Position numbers and translations under genes: made by a program | Source of the DNA: Haematobia irritans | Lineage: Eukaryota > Arthropoda > Insecta > Diptera > Muscidae | NCBI RefSeq assembly: GCF_050003625.1 | Contig: NC_134398.1 | Coordinates: 64,736,891 to 64,800,890, forward strand | Length of the DNA stretch: 64,000 bases | Direction: 5' to 3' | Shown: positions 1-11,432 of the stretch, piece after piece | How positions within the stretch are numbered: position 1 is the stretch's first letter | How the letters are laid out: the number at the start of each line of letters is the position of its first letter | Notes under the pieces: model-generated | Told to the model about the DNA's origin: nothing | The model's input: the letters and a program-made list of their open reading frames with translations, nothing else | The model's database searches: none

Positions 1-542
1 TTATACTAAACATATTTTCCATTAAAAATATGATTATATGCAAATTTTGTTCAAAAATTAATGAAATTGACTCAAATTAAAAAAAAAAAATCCAACAATA
101 AAAAATGATTTAATCACGAAACTAATTGATCCATTTAGTTTCTTAATTAAAATGTCATGAATCACGAAAATGATACAGGTATCAATCACAGTTTTACTTC
201 ATTAAAAATGAATTGAATTCTTTGACAAATTTAAAATAATTTTTTAATTGATTCAATTAACAACATAACTATTTTCAATCAAATTCTTAACTGACTTAGT
301 GATCTTATCAGACTTTTATTTATTTTAAAGGGCTGTTTGGGTCAACGTTGGATGCAAATGAAACAAGTTTATTTCATCTTTTTTCTCGACTTTCGTCGGA
401 TTTTTTACGACCTTTTCTAAAGATTTTTTATTTGAAATATAACTGTTTTAAATTGCTTCATTTATAAATTACTAAAACTAGACATGGCAAACAATAATAA
501 TAAATAAATGAAATGTAAATATAGCAACAAAAACTTACAATC
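1..542. repeat. AT-rich TTAATTGA-type repeat relic
   Basis: The stretch is dominated by short runs such as TTAATTGA, TCAATTAA and AAATTGAATTC. The same texture recurs at 840-1170, 28090-28200, 40600-40825, 44276-44605 and 45770-45978, where it is bounded by CAGAAAAAAATT-like ends, so this is probably a decayed copy of that small element. No coding potential is seen. Confidence 0.4.
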
Positions 543-829
543 TACGAGGGAGTTTCGGAAACTTCTTAGCCTATCGATGAAACAGAATAGTTAGTTTCAA
601 AAATATTTTTATTTTTCAGTATAATCTCCTGAAACTTCAATACACTTAGTCCAACGCTTTTCTAGCAATTCTATCCCGTGATAGTTTTCCTCAATGTCTT
701 CAAAATAGTGGTTTACAATTGTAATTGCATATTCATTTGAGGTAAAACGCTTGCCAGCAAGGAATTTTTTTTTAGATTTGGGAACAAGTAAAAGTCACTG
801 GGAGCTAAATCAGGAGAATAAGGTGTGTG
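543..829 (-). pseudogene. mariner-family transposase, C-terminal fragment with its terminal repeat
   Basis: Read on the minus strand, 609-829 encodes the end of a mariner (DD34D-type) transposase. It has HTPYSPDLAPSDFYLF, carrying the third catalytic Asp (codon at about 794-796), then LAGKRF, then a tail ending GIELLEKRWTKCIEVSGDY before a stop at 609-611. The last 66 bp (543-608) would be the 3' noncoding end. A TA at 543-544 followed by CGAGGGAGTTTCGGAAAC may be the element terminus. The A-run at about 764-772 has a length that breaks the frame between LFPNLK and the LAGKRF segment. The N-terminal two thirds, including the helix-turn-helix region and the first two catalytic Asp residues, are missing. 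It differs clearly from the Himar1-like copy at 55.9 kb, so it is a separate subfamily. It is dead. Confidence 0.85.
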
Positions 830-839
830 ATCTATGTTT

Positions 840-1300
840 ACTCATTAAACTATTGCAACGGAGTTTGATTAATGTTATTGTTTCAATCAAATTTTTAATT
901 TAAAAATTTTGAATCATTTTTTAACTGACTTAGTCTTTCGAGTTTGATTAAAACGTAAATTCTATTAATTAATTTTTTAATTGAAAAAAAATTTAGCTAT
1001 TTTTTTCTGCGTGCAATTGAAATATTATTAAGAAAATACAAACTCATAACAAATTACAAGAAAAATTTGTAATCTAATGGTAAAATAATTATATATAACA
1101 CAATGAATATTTTTGATCGGACCAATTAAAAAATAATTGAAAATGAAGATGATATAATTAATTAAGTTTTTAATTAATTATATTGATAATTCCTAAATAA
1201 TTCTGTGACTTTAAATTTCGTAATTGAAAAGATTTCAACGAAAAAGTTAAATGAATCAAAAATGTTTTTCTTTAAAAGGGAACAATCCACCGATAAAAAA
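840..1300. repeat. AT-rich TTAATTGA-type repeat relic
   Basis: Runs of TTGATTAA, TTTTTAATTGAAAAAAAATTT and a TTTTTTTCTGCGTG-like boundary near 1000-1014 match the AT-rich small element seen more clearly at 44276-44605. Nothing coding is visible. Confidence 0.35.
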
Positions 1301-1307
1301 AAAAAAC

Positions 1308-1392
1308 TTTTTGATGCTTGGTTGAAATTGGGATTGAACCCATGTCCCTTTATATGAAAGGTAGGCTTAAACATGTATTGCGCCATATATAA
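1308..1392 (-). mobile_element. SINE-1 head fragment (tRNA-derived)
   Basis: On the minus strand this is a diverged copy of the first ~85 bp of SINE-1: GGGATTGAACCCATG corresponds to the inverted B box of the tRNA-like head, followed by the AAAAAGTTTTT linker. The A-box side is poor. It is a truncated relic. Confidence 0.65.
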
Positions 1393-2389
1393 AACGGTGT
1401 CTCCCTGCTTTCAGTAGGATACGCAATTTAATATTCTATTTACTAAACCTTACATGTAAAATTTTAAATATAAGATCTCAGGATTAAGCTGCACCACCTT
1501 CTGATCTTTTAAGTATCGATAAATCCTCGAAAAAAGTAGTTCATCCACTGTTTCGATAGTTCATTGCCTCCTACCCGTGGTCTTTAGATTCACAAAACTA
1601 TTTTCAAAAAACAAGAAGCCAGAGGAAAAAGACTGCCTCATGTTATGCATATGTAATTAATTAATTCGTGTTAATTTGAATTTACACAGTCTATCACATG
1701 TTACTGCAGCCGCCGCAACTCGAGTCAACTGCCCAAAGAGAGTGTGGTTCGAATCGACGGCCGTCGTTTTTTTTTTTGTTTCTTTTCTCCGATCGGAGTG
1801 AATTGGATTGATTTTTGCCATGGGATTGGTTTTTGTTATTGAGGCGGCTGTTGTGGTGGTATCTATCTGTCTGTCTGAGGCCGAGATGCTATGTTGGGTT
1901 GTAACAACATTTAGATAGGTCCTATTGTTGTTGTTATACTGAACGAATAAGGCTTTGTTGTATGACTATTGTAGGCTTTTAGTAGCAGCTGTTATTGTTG
2001 CTGCTGCCGCTGCTGCCAATAGCTGACTCAAAGACGTGATCAATGAAAAAAAAAACTTTGAAAGTTACATTACTGCACATGCCATTTTTGGAAAGTCATA
2101 AAGGTTTTTCCTTTCATTTGTTTTTAATTAAAATATCTCGTTTTCAAGCAAGCACTGCATTGCACCACTTTGCTCATGTGCAACTTGCGTTTTGGTTATA
2201 GAAAGAGGCTATTTAAGACAATAACAATCATTTCATTATCATTGATGTTATTGTCAGACTGAGGGGGAAATTACCACAGTTACATTGCATCTGCATCAGT
2301 GACGAGCCGGTAAGGAGAGTACAACGCATTACCTAAAAAACAAAAACACAATTCATTGACATTTCAATGTTCATGCATGATCATACATA
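1393..2389. other. non-repetitive stretch, no gene recognised
   Basis: Composition is more balanced than in the surroundings, especially 1690-2040, with GCTGCTGCCGCTGCTGCC-like trinucleotide runs and TTGTTGTT stretches. I find no reading frame of interest and no clear splice-site pair. It could be intergenic regulatory DNA, but this is only suggested by composition. Confidence 0.4.
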
Positions 2390-2429
2390 CAATATATATA
2401 TATATGTGTGTGTGTGTGTGTTTGTTTGT
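2390..2429. repeat. compound (TA)n(TG)n microsatellite
   Basis: About eight TA units run directly into about nine TG units and then TTTGTTTG. The short reading frames across it are products of the dinucleotide run. Confidence 0.9.
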
Positions 2430-3316
2430 CTATATGGAGTTATCGAGTGTGCTTAATGCACTACCAACTGGGTTTAGAGTGCCAGTCATTTTGTCTACTT
2501 TTCGGTCCATTGTTAGAGAGCTCATTCGTCGAACATTTGTAAAATTCCTCACATTCATCGTCAATACTGCCACTACTATCGTGCAGAGGGAAGTGCACAT
2601 GTGTTTCCAATAGGCCACAGCGTCCTCCATTACATTCGACAATCACAATTCAGTTTTAGTTGAACAGAAACAGAAAACAAAAAAAAAACGTATGCTCTCG
2701 TAATCGTGAAGCAACCTTCTTCTACACTTGTGTGAAGAGATTTCAAGTGAAAGTTATATCTATCGTTTTCATTGTGACCCGAATAGGAGGCAAGTCTATA
2801 AAGTGGAGTTCATATCTGTTCAAGATTAACCCCCACAGAAAAAAATCCTTAGTTAAACTAATGCTAAATTTAACTTATTTTTATTAGAAAAAATTATCTG
2901 TTTGCAGTTAAATGTTTATTATTGTTTTGGAAATTTTCCACATTCCAATGAAATTTTTTTCTTTTTAAGTATGTCTCAAACATTTTATGAACTAAACGTG
3001 GATATATAGTCAATAATTCGTTTCCTTACTTTTAGTTCATTTTTGTTTCTCTATGAGAGGGTGTAATTTCGTCAGTTGTAGTTAAAAGGTATACCAGGGC
3101 ATTCAATTTTCCTGGATTTAACGACGCTTTGTGGAAATCTCAAAATGTGGGTTATAATTTAATTTTCGAACGTAGCAGTTCATTCTTCCTATAAAGCATT
3201 TCACTTTTTTCGGTGCCTATTGTCCGGTAAGATTGTGTTTTGGAATTTATTTTTGAAATTTAATATTCTGGACGTAAAACCGGTTTTATGCATAGTTTTA
3301 GGAAAATATTATAGTT
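2430..3316. other. mostly non-repetitive stretch, no gene recognised
   Basis: Between 2430 and 2840 the sequence looks unique. From about 2840 it turns into relics of family C/D elements (phrases like CTTAGTTAAACTAATGCTAAA and AGTTCATTCTTACTATTT-like text). Frames up to 85 codons exist on both strands, but none shows a recognisable motif. Confidence 0.35.
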
Positions 3317-4874
3317 AAACAAGTAAGGAAAGTCTAAAGTCGGGCGGGGCCGACTATATTATACCCTGCACCACTTTGTAGATCTAAATTTTCGATACCA
3401 TATCACATCCGTCAAATGCGTTGGATGCTATATATAAAGATTTGTCCCAAATATATACATTTAAATATCACTCGATTTGGACAGAATTTGATAGACTTCT
3501 ACAACATCTATAGACTCAAAATTTAAGTTGGCTAATGCACTAGGGTAGAACACAATTTTAGTAAAAAAATATGGGAAACATTTAAATCTGAAGCAATTTT
3601 AAGGAAACTTCGCAAAAGTTTATTTATGATTTATCGCTCGATATATATGTATTAGAAGTTTAGGAAAATTACAGTCATTTTTACAACTTTTGGACTAAGC
3701 AGTGGCGATTTTACAAGGAAAATGTTGGTATTTTGACCATTTTTGTCGAAATCAGAAAAACATATATATGGGAGCTATATCTAAATCTGAACGGATGTCA
3801 ACCAAATTTGGCACGCATAGCTACAATGCTAATTCTACTCCCTGTGCAAAATTTCAACTAAATCGGAGTTAAAAATTGGCCTCTGTGGTCATATGAGTGT
3901 AAATCGGGCGAAAGCTATATATGGGAGGTATATCTAAATCTGAACCGATTTCAACCAAATTTGGCACGCATAGCTACAATGCTAATTCTACTCCCTGTGC
4001 AAAATTTCAATTAAATCGTAGAAAAAAATTGGCCTCTGTGGTCATATGAGTTTAAATCGGGCGAAAACTATATATGGGAGCTATATCTAAATCTGAACCG
4101 ATTTCAACCAAATTTGGCACACACAGCTACACTTCTAATTCTACTCCCTGTGCAAAATTTCAACTAAATCGGAGCCAAAAATTGGCCTCTGTGGTCATTT
4201 GAGTGTAAATCGGGCGAAAGCTATATATGGGAGCTATATCTAAATCTGAACCGATTTGGCTGATATTTTGCAAGTTTTTCGAGACTCATAAGATATTCGG
4301 ATGTACGGAATTTGAGGAAGATCGGTTGATATACACGCCAATTATGACCAGATCGGTGAAAAATATATATGGCAGCTATATCTAAATCTGAACCGATTTT
4401 TTCCAAAAATCAATAGGGATCGTCTTTGAGCTGAAACGGGACGCTATACCAAATTGCTCACAAACATTGGATTCGGTTAATAAGAGGGGCCATTTTTCGT
4501 GTTTGTTGGAGAGCGTATATGAACATCGTGTACCAAATTTCAACCGTTTCGGACGAAATTTGATACTCCAAGGCTGGCGCCAAATATACAAGTCGGTTTA
4601 TATCGGGGCTATATATAAAATTGGTCCAATATGGCCTATTTGCAATGTTATCTGATCTATATCAATAAAAACAATGTGTGCCAAGTTTCAAGTGGATAGC
4701 TTGTTTCATTCCGAAGCGTGTTTTCAACAGACAAACGGATGGACGGACATCGCTAGATTCACTCAGAATTTCACCACGACCCAAGATACATATACTTTGT
4801 AAGGTCTGAGACCGATATTTCAATGTGCTACAAACAGAATGACGATGTTAATATACCCCCATCCTATGGTATAA
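3317..4874 (+). mobile_element. DINE-like family 1, copy A (non-autonomous, INE-1/Helentron type)
   Basis: The left end reads ACAAGTAAGGAAAGTC then GGGCGGGGCCGACTAT and ATTATACCCTGCACCACTTT. The interior holds three or four degenerate repeats built on TATATGGGAGCTATATCTAA and CTGAACCGATTTCAACC, about 135-145 bp apart. The right part has the CAGACAAACGGATGGACGG microsatellite tract and ends in CCCCCATCCTATGGTATAA. Established parallel: Drosophila INE-1/DINE-1 elements share this plan of (GTCY)n tract, conserved core and GGGTATAA end, and are non-autonomous relatives of Helitron/Helentron elements. No protein is encoded; reading frames here follow the internal repeats. Confidence 0.85.
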
Positions 4875-4940
4875 AAAGTGTCACAGTATAACATAGAAGT
4901 GGCACAAAAATCTAATAAGTATGGCACAACGGTAACACTG
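4875..4940. mobile_element. hAT-like terminal fragment
   Basis: The segment contains two AAGTGGCAC/TGTCAC units and ends GGCACAACGGTAACACTG. The same GTGGCAC-rich end, finishing CACAACGGTAACGCTG, closes the element at 33521-34906. Reverse-complemented, it begins CAGTGTTACCGTTGTGCCA, typical of hAT termini. Only the end survives, next to the right end of the DINE-like copy. Confidence 0.6.
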
Positions 4941-5017
4941 CATGGGAGAAAATTTAGACATTAGGTTAATTTATAGTTTACATGTTGGGTCTGCTCCTCT
5001 TGATGTAAATATACACA

Positions 5018-5215
5018 CAGGGTGGCTGACATGTAATAGAACAAAGTATAGCGCTATATTTTTGATTTTGTTTTTAATATTATTATTCAAAAGCAAAAAA
5101 TCGGAAATAACATCAAATTTTAGAATCAGTTTACATTTCTTCAAATTGGCTACCTTGTGTCGGTCCGAAACGATCTAGTTCCAATGAACGATTCACCAAG
5201 TGGAACGTCCGGTAC
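5018..5215 (-). mobile_element. Tc1/mariner-superfamily element, 3' terminal fragment
   Basis: Starts with CAGGGTGGCTGACATGT after TA-rich sequence and matches the left end of the element at 39637-41247, including a following AAAGTATAGCGCTATATT block. On the minus strand it would correspond to the 3' noncoding end and last codons of a DDE transposase. No catalytic residue is retained. Confidence 0.65.
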
Positions 5216-5306
5216 TGGCGCTCCTTGACGCCATCAGTCACAGATCATCAACAGTTGAATAATTGACTTCATTCAAAGGAACTAATTAGAACAACGGAAC
5301 TATATA

Positions 5307-6760
5307 ACAAGTATATACAGCAGTAAGTTCGGCCGGGCCGAATCTTAAATACCCACCACCATGAACCAAATATTAGGATTTCCTTTGAAATTTCAGGAGG
5401 GCTTGAGGACTTGAGGACACTTCCCGAAGATACATTTAAAGATTTCACCTATGAGGACTATATCAGATTCTGGATTTATAAGAACCATTTTTGTTTGAGA
5501 TTTAGAGGAATCATTAACATCTCTTGTAAGTGTGCGAGAAAATTATAAAATAACGTCTTGATTTGAAATTTTAAATCTGTAGATTTTCACCCGAAAAATA
5601 AAATCTGGAAATTTTACATTGAGTTTCAAGCAATTTTCATGATCAGTGCGCCTTCTATACTCACAAGAAGTGAAATTGGTCTATATGGAGGCATTACCAA
5701 ATGGACCGATAAAAACTTAATCCGATACACGTTTTTGTGAGCCTTAAATACGAGAATATTTACAATTTCAGGCAAATCGGATAAAAACTACGGTTTCTAG
5801 AAACCTAAGGAGTTAAATCGGGAAATCGTTCTTATGGGGGCTATACTAAAATACCGACCGATACTAACCGTTTTCGGCACACCTCTTTATGGCCCAAAAA
5901 TACCTCTAGATTTCCAATTTCAGGCAAATTGGATAAAAACTACGGTTTCTATAAGCCCAAGAAGTAAAACGGGAGGTCGGTTTATATGGGGGCTATACCA
6001 AAACATGGACCGACACTCACAATTTTTGGCACACCTCTTCAAGGTTCCAAAATATCTCTAGATTTTCAATTTCGCGCAAATTGGATGAAAACTACGGTTT
6101 CTATAAGCGAAAGACCCCAAATCGGGAGGTCGGTTTATATGGGGGCTTTACCAAACCATGGACCGACACTCACCATTTTTGGCACACCTCTTCAAGGTCC
6201 CAAAATACCTCTAGATTTTCAATTTCGCGCAAATTGGATGAAAAACTACGGTTTCTATAAGCGAAAGACCCCAAATCGGGAGGTCGGTTTATATGGGGGC
6301 TACACCAAAACATGGACCGACACTCACCATTTTTGGCACACCTCTTCAAGGTCCCAAAATATCTCTAGATTTTCAATTTCGCGCAAATTGGATGAAAACT
6401 ACGGTTTCTATAAGCGAAAGACCCCAAATCGGGAGGTCGGTTTATATGGGGGCTATACCAAAACATGGCCCGATATAGCCCATCTTCGAACTTGACCTGC
6501 GCGCAGACAAAAGACGATTCTGTGCCAAATTTCAGGACGATAGCTCCATTATTGAATGCTGTAGCGTGATTACAACAGACAGCCAGACAGACAGACAGAC
6601 AGACAGACGGACAGACGGACATGCTTATATCGTCTTAGAATTTCTCCCTGATCAAGAATATATATACTTTATATAGTCGGAAATCAATATTTCGATGCGT
6701 TACAAACGGAATGACAAACTTATTATACCCCGTCACCATTCTATGGTGGTGGGTATAAAA
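5307..6760 (+). mobile_element. DINE-like family 2, copy A
   Basis: The left end reads ACAAGTATATACAGCAGTAA then the palindrome TTCGGCCGGGCCGAA, ATCTTAAATACCCACCACC. The right part holds a (GACA)n tract at 6581-6620, the INE-1-like core around GATCAAGAATATATATAC at 6651-6670, and ends in TATGGTGGTGGGTATAA. A near-complete copy lies inverted at 49199-50832. The middle is a 153-bp tandem array. The core and microsatellite arrangement are those known for INE-1/DINE-1 in Drosophila; I infer the same non-autonomous rolling-circle ancestry. No protein is encoded. Confidence 0.88.
5680..6480 (+). repeat. 153-bp tandem array inside DINE-like family 2
   Basis: The phrase TTTATATGGGGGCTA recurs with its ATG at 5986, 6139, 6293 and 6446, spacing 153, 154 and 153; weaker units start near 5682 and 5834 at 152-bp spacing. 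Similarity between units rises toward the right. Because 153 is a multiple of three, each frame repeats a 51-residue pattern (MGAIPKHGPTLTIFGTPLQG and so on), giving frames of 169 codons that are not genes. A single extra A at about 6241 causes the 154-bp step and shifts the frame. Confidence 0.93.
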
Positions 6761-6967
6761 ACACTTGTTCATATGATATGAATGGAACAAACAAGACCGA
6801 ACTCTTTGGTGAACAAAATTGCTCATGACTAACGATAGTGATGGTAAGAGGTGCGCGTTATTGGAGCGAATAAAGGATTTAATAGAACAAGTTCCTATGT
6901 ACAAAAGGACCGATAAATCCGAATTCAATACTGCCTCTAGGAAATTTTCCCGATGATATTCATAATT

Positions 6968-7060
6968 TATAGTGACCCCAGCCGATGAATACGAGCGGGA
7001 GCGACCATCGGCTGTTACAGCGGCGCTGGTGGCCAACCAAAAGTGTACATTTTCATTTTA
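6968..7060. repeat. repeat shared with 40355-40510
   Basis: CCGATGAATACGAGCG, CATCGGCTGTTACAGCGG and GTGTACATTTTCA-like phrases recur in the same order near 40385-40505. It is more GC-rich than the surroundings. I cannot assign it to a family; it may be an internal part of the Tc1/mariner-superfamily element or of something inserted in it. Confidence 0.4.
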
Positions 7061-7164
7061 CCCCGATAATTTTGTTTGTTCCCAAACTGATCAATTTGGT
7101 TCTCATCGGAGAAAACTAAATTCGGTAACTAGTCCACCGGTCCACCAGTCTAACTTCTTTATGC

Positions 7165-7424
7165 ATCGGTAAGCCATGCATACATAGGGTTGTGGGTTCG
7201 ATTCCTGCTTCAACTGAACACCAAAAAGTTTTTCAGCGGTGGATTATTCCACCTCAGTAATCCTGGTGACAATTCGTTTCTAAGTGGTTTCACAGCAATG
7301 TGGAACGCCGTTCGGACTCGGCCATAAAAAGGAAGTCCCTTGTCATAGCATGGAATTGGGCAGTACTCAGTGATAAGAGACAAGTTCACCACCGTGGTAT
7401 CACAATAGACTGAATAGTCTAAGT
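7165..7424 (+). mobile_element. SINE-1, 5'-truncated copy
   Basis: Contains the B box (GGGTTCGATTCCTG), the AACACCAAAAAGTTTTTCAG linker and the body through CACAATAGACTGAATAGTC and AAGTGAGCCTG. The first ~45 bp with the A box and the CCTAA tail are lost, and an internal gap removes part of the CTGAGGGTTTCAAAGC segment. Same family as 16047, 28313 and 46480. Confidence 0.85.
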
Positions 7425-7795
7425 GAGCCTGTCGTTCTTATAAAGACGATGCATAATCAGATATACTTTAACTTAAGGCTTCTTTTATTTTAGTACTCGA
7501 TGAAACATTTGTATGAACTATCTAGAACGTTGATGCACTGATGATCTCTCGAGAACATATCATAAGCTCATATCGAACTTCTTATATTAACATGTAAGAT
7601 TTCAATTGTTTTCTATTTGATTTAAACACCTGATAGCAGATTGCACATTTGGACATGTCCCGCATAAACGAGTGCTCTTCTTTCTTTTAGTCCGTCCCGG
7701 TTTAGATATCCCGTACTAAAACATCAAACCTTTAGAAATTCAAAGCTTGACTGTAAACCAATTTCATTGGCAGTATCCAATATTTAAGTGATATA
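7425..7795. other. no feature recognised
   Basis: AT-rich sequence without a repeat, reading frame or RNA motif that I can place. Confidence 0.3.
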
Positions 7796-8126
7796 CACAG
7801 AAAAAGTAAACTGTTTTGTGGGAAATATTATTTTTTCAGATTTCGCGATTATTAACCGCGCTAAAGTACATTCTTACTATTTTTGAGAATTTTTTAAATA
7901 ATTTCTTCTGATTTAGTTAGTATCGAATTTATTTGTATGGCCATCGAAATTTACACACAAATTTAATTCATAGAATTTTTGGGATATACCTCAAAAATAT
8001 CATTGGGCTGGGAAAAATTTAAAAAAAAAATTTAAAAATTAACTAAGACGAAGTATTTTTTGTCCGATTGAAATAAGAGAATTTTAAATTCATTTTAACA
8101 ACAGACTTGTTTTTATTTTTTTTGTG
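7796..8126. mobile_element. family C terminal-inverted-repeat element
   Basis: Begins TACACAGAAAAAGTAAACTG and ends TTTTTTTTGTGTA. It shares the phrases AGTAAACTGTTTT, TTGAATTTCACACAC-like text and TTTTTGGGATATACCTCAAAAA with the element at 10512-11026. It is non-coding and somewhat decayed. Confidence 0.55.
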
Positions 8127-9012
8127 TATACTCCATCACTTCCCCTTCTCACTTCAATTAATTTAAACTTAGGTTGTAATAAATTCGATGACGCTATGCC
8201 TCCTCCATAGTTATTCGGCAATTAGTAGACCACCTTCTAATGAGCTTAAGAAACACGTGTGAATGTTTTTTTCTGTTTCGTCTCATTTCACTAAATGTAT
8301 TTGAACTATGTTGATAGTGTTGCTATATTTTTTTATCGAAATTGTTGGTGAAAAATATACAATTTTGTCTAGCGATTTTTTGTTACAATATCTCGACAAT
8401 AGCTAAAGAATTGTGTTGTTTTTTCTCTCGCCCATTTTCTTGTCTTTTATATGGCCATTGTTTCTATGACCATTTCGAACTTCCCTAGTAATTTTCTTAT
8501 TTTGGCACTATCATTAATTATATCCCCCATTTAACAAGAACCTTTTTGTTCACAACAAATGAATGCTTGTAGAAAAAATAATTGTTGATGATCATATGAT
8601 TAATGGCAAATTAGCCAAAATGAAAAGTAAAAGTATATACTAACGATTTGCGGCCCTCAAACAAAAGAAAGTGGTTGCTTTATTTTATGAAAATCTACCA
8701 CAATTTTCAAATAGAATTTCGTTTAAGTGACGAGATATATCATAGAAATTAAACCCTTGGAAAGATTGTAAACTTAATGCCAAAGTGTGGAGATCAAAGG
8801 TGCAAACAGTTTCTTGAAAATATGAAACTCATTATAAATCCCATCTGGTTAAGATCATTTGTGAAAGCTGTTCGAAGCTTTTGTTGGACATTTGACGTGA
8901 AAAGAAAGAATGTTGCTCACTTCGTGAACTTCCAGTGTCTTGTTAATAAGGGCGTCTGGAATGTTAAGATGAAGGATAATACTTATCTCTACCTAGCAAA
9001 TTTTTCATTATA
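8127..9012. other. no gene recognised
   Basis: AT-rich. A 93-codon frame at 8777-9058 starts in this unique DNA and runs into a family A element; it shows no motif and is unlikely to be a gene. Confidence 0.3.
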
Positions 9013-9668
9013 CACTGAAAAAAATATTGTCGTGAGGTCAAAGATTTCATGTCTTTAAAATACGAATGCAAATTTTGCTTAACATAGAAGACGCATTTCT
9101 CTAATATAAAGTTTTTTTTCCTTGTCCAAAAGTCGATAAACTTTTCAATGAAGTCGTATTGTCCTTACAATTAAGTGATTGCACTTAAAAATTTGTATCA
9201 TAATATGAAAGAAAAAATGTTTGGGCTAAGGTCAACTTGACTTTAATAAATAAGAAAAATTCTTTAAATATAATGAAATTGTCTTTATATTTGTTGTCTT
9301 TTTGCATCTTGACTACAAAGCAAAAATTCGTTCAAATATAGGACATGTTTTTCAACACTTTATTTTAAAGATGTTTTTTACTTGAAACATAGCATAATTT
9401 CTACTGGAAGTCGAGTAGTAAATTAGAAAATAAAGTTGTCGTTAGCTCGTTTTTAAAGGACTTGGATAGCATATGAAGAAAAATAGCTCAGAAAGTGAAA
9501 AAATAAAATGTACTTCCTAGAAGCAAGTACACAAAACCCAAATTTAAAAGAGAATTGTGTCTTAAAAGTATCCTTACTTGTATTCATTGCTTCTTTGGCT
9601 CGGAATCAATACCAAAATTTTTAAGGTAAAGACAAAATCTTTGGAACCGTGCATGCTTTTTTTCTGTG
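9013..9668 (+). mobile_element. family A terminal-inverted-repeat element, complete
   Basis: Starts CACTGAAAAAAATATTGTCG and ends GCATGCTTTTTTTCTGTG, each flanked by TA (9011-9012 and 9669-9670), so the target duplication is TA. It is 656 bp and non-coding. Characteristic internal phrases are TTGTCCAAAAGTCGATAAAC, AAGGTCAACTTGACTTTAAT and GGCTCGGAATCAATACCAA. This copy is the uninterrupted reference for the nested insertion at 23584-24718. Confidence 0.88.
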
Positions 9669-9678
9669 TAGGTAAGCA

Positions 9679-10174
9679 CACTCAAACAAAGTGAACCCTA
9701 TTTCATTAAAGGCAATTTAACTTTATTTTAGTTCATAAAATTATTATGTTTGGAGAAACTCTAATAATTTTTTGGGTACGTTAGTTAAATGATCTCAAAA
9801 ACGGGAAAATTTTTCCACAAAGGAAGCATAAAAACTTACTAAATTTGTACTTCTCACAAATTAGTTAATTATTTCATTAACTTTATTAATTTTATTACCA
9901 ATGCCCCTATCTTGAACTTCGTATGGCAATAAAGACATTCTTGCTAGTTTGAACTGCACATTTTTCCTTCAAACTACACAATTTTTTTAACAAGTAAAAA
10001 ATAATTATGTATAATAAATTTTCTTGAATTTGTCGAAAAATAGGTACTTATTTTTATGATATCGGCGTGATGTCAGTATTGGTAATACTGTTTAAGTACA
10101 ATTTTCCAAAAATCTAAATTTTCTAAAATTAACCAAAAGTTTTCTTCCTAGTGGGTTCACTGTTTTTTTCAGTG
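9679..10174 (+). mobile_element. family B terminal-inverted-repeat element, complete
   Basis: Starts CACTCAAACAAAGTGAACCC and ends GTGGGTTCACTGTTTTTTTC then AGTG. The inner inverted repeat AAGTGAACCC/GGGTTCACT is clear. It lies ten bases after the end of the family A element. Other copies: 23897-24411, 33132-35013 and fragments near 57470 and 59577. Confidence 0.8.
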
Positions 10175-10360
10175 GATCTATTATTAAATGAAAATTTCGT
10201 TTACTTTCTCAAGGTCATGTCCTATAAGAAAAGTTCTTATCTTCAGTTTTACCAACAGATTTATCTCTTCCTTAAAGAGATTTGTGTATTGATTCCGAGC
10301 CAAAGATGCGGCTTTCTTAAAATAAAGATATTTTTACGGACTTATCTAGCATTAAATCTA
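10175..10360 (+). mobile_element. family D fragment
   Basis: Carries GTATTGATTCCGAGCCAAAG followed by ATGCGGC and TTTTTACGGAC, the early part of family D, directly before a second, complete family D start at 10361. The first copy has lost its terminus. Confidence 0.5.
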
Positions 10361-10511
10361 CACTCAAAAAAAGTTTACTTGGAACCAAAGATTTTGACCT
10401 TCCCTTAAGGACTTTGGTATTGATTCCGAGCCAAAGATGCCGCTTCTTTAAAATATAGACATTTTTTACGGACCTTCCTGACTTAAAATGTAGGATCAAT
10501 AAAATTAAAAT

Positions 10512-11026
10512 TGGATACACTCCGAAAAAAAGTAAACTGTTTTATAGGAAAAATGAACTACCTCGCACGAAAATTTAACCAAATTTTATTCCACATTTTG
10601 AGATTTCCACAAAGCGTTGTTAAAACCAGGAAAATTTAATGCCCTTTTGTACTTTTTAACAGCAGTTCACGAAATTACATCCTCTCATAGAAGAAAAAAT
10701 TCACCAAAAGTAAAGAAGAAAATCATTGGCGCCAAATCATGGCCTTTTTAACCATACAGTAGTTCATTCTTACTATTTTTGGGAAACGTACGAAAATCTT
10801 CTTTTGCTTTAGTTCATATTGAACTTGTGTGTACGGTCATTGAACTTTATATCCACATTTAGTTTATACAATTTTTGAGGCATACTTAAAAAAAATAACA
10901 TTTCATTAAGTTGTGGAAAATTTCACAAAAAAATAATAAAATTTAACTTCTAGTAAATATTTTTTTTACAATAAAAATAAGTTAAATTTAGCGTTAGTTT
11001 AACTATGGAAATTTTTTTCTGTGCAG
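10512..11026 (+). mobile_element. family C terminal-inverted-repeat element nested in family D
   Basis: Starts CACTCCGAAAAAAAGTAAAC and ends AATTTTTTTCTGTGCA. It interrupts family D text: AAATTGGATA at the left joins GATCTCATTCAT at the right, while the intact family D copy at 24809-25437 (read on the minus strand) has TAGGATACAGATCTCATT. A TA duplication is not evident here. Confidence 0.72.
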
Positions 11027-11432
11027 ATCTCATTCATCGAGTTTTTGTTTTCTTTTTGCGATATATTAATAAAGTTATTTATATACAAACAAATTCCAAT
11101 TTCAAAATCCAAATTGTGCAAGGTACTTCAAAGTAAAACAGTTTTCTTAATGCTAAAAAAACTTTAAACTAAAGATGCAAATCCTTAAAATAAGTCTTAG
11201 CCTATATTTGAAGCGTTTTTATCTAAAATTTAAAAATTCAATATGTCAATTGAATTAAAGACGATTTCTTTAAATTAAAAATGTTTTTCCTTATTTTAAG
11301 GAAAATTTGCCTTACTTCAAAGATCTACAAGTTCAGCAGAGAATGAAAAATGAATGAAAAAAATTTTTGAAGCAAGGATTATAAACTTTCTTTTAATTAA
11401 AATGTCATTGTTTTAAAGAGTTTTGTCCTTAG

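Noticed and set aside
2356..2646. Frames on both strands around 2.4-2.6 kb
   Set aside because: They include a dinucleotide microsatellite and overlap each other in three frames; no motif is seen.
9661..9676. TTTCTGTGTAG followed by GTAAGC as a second recursive-splice-like site
   Set aside because: The AG/GT context is made by the end of a family A element plus a spacer; the pyrimidine tract is the element terminus and the same terminus elsewhere is not followed by GTAAG.
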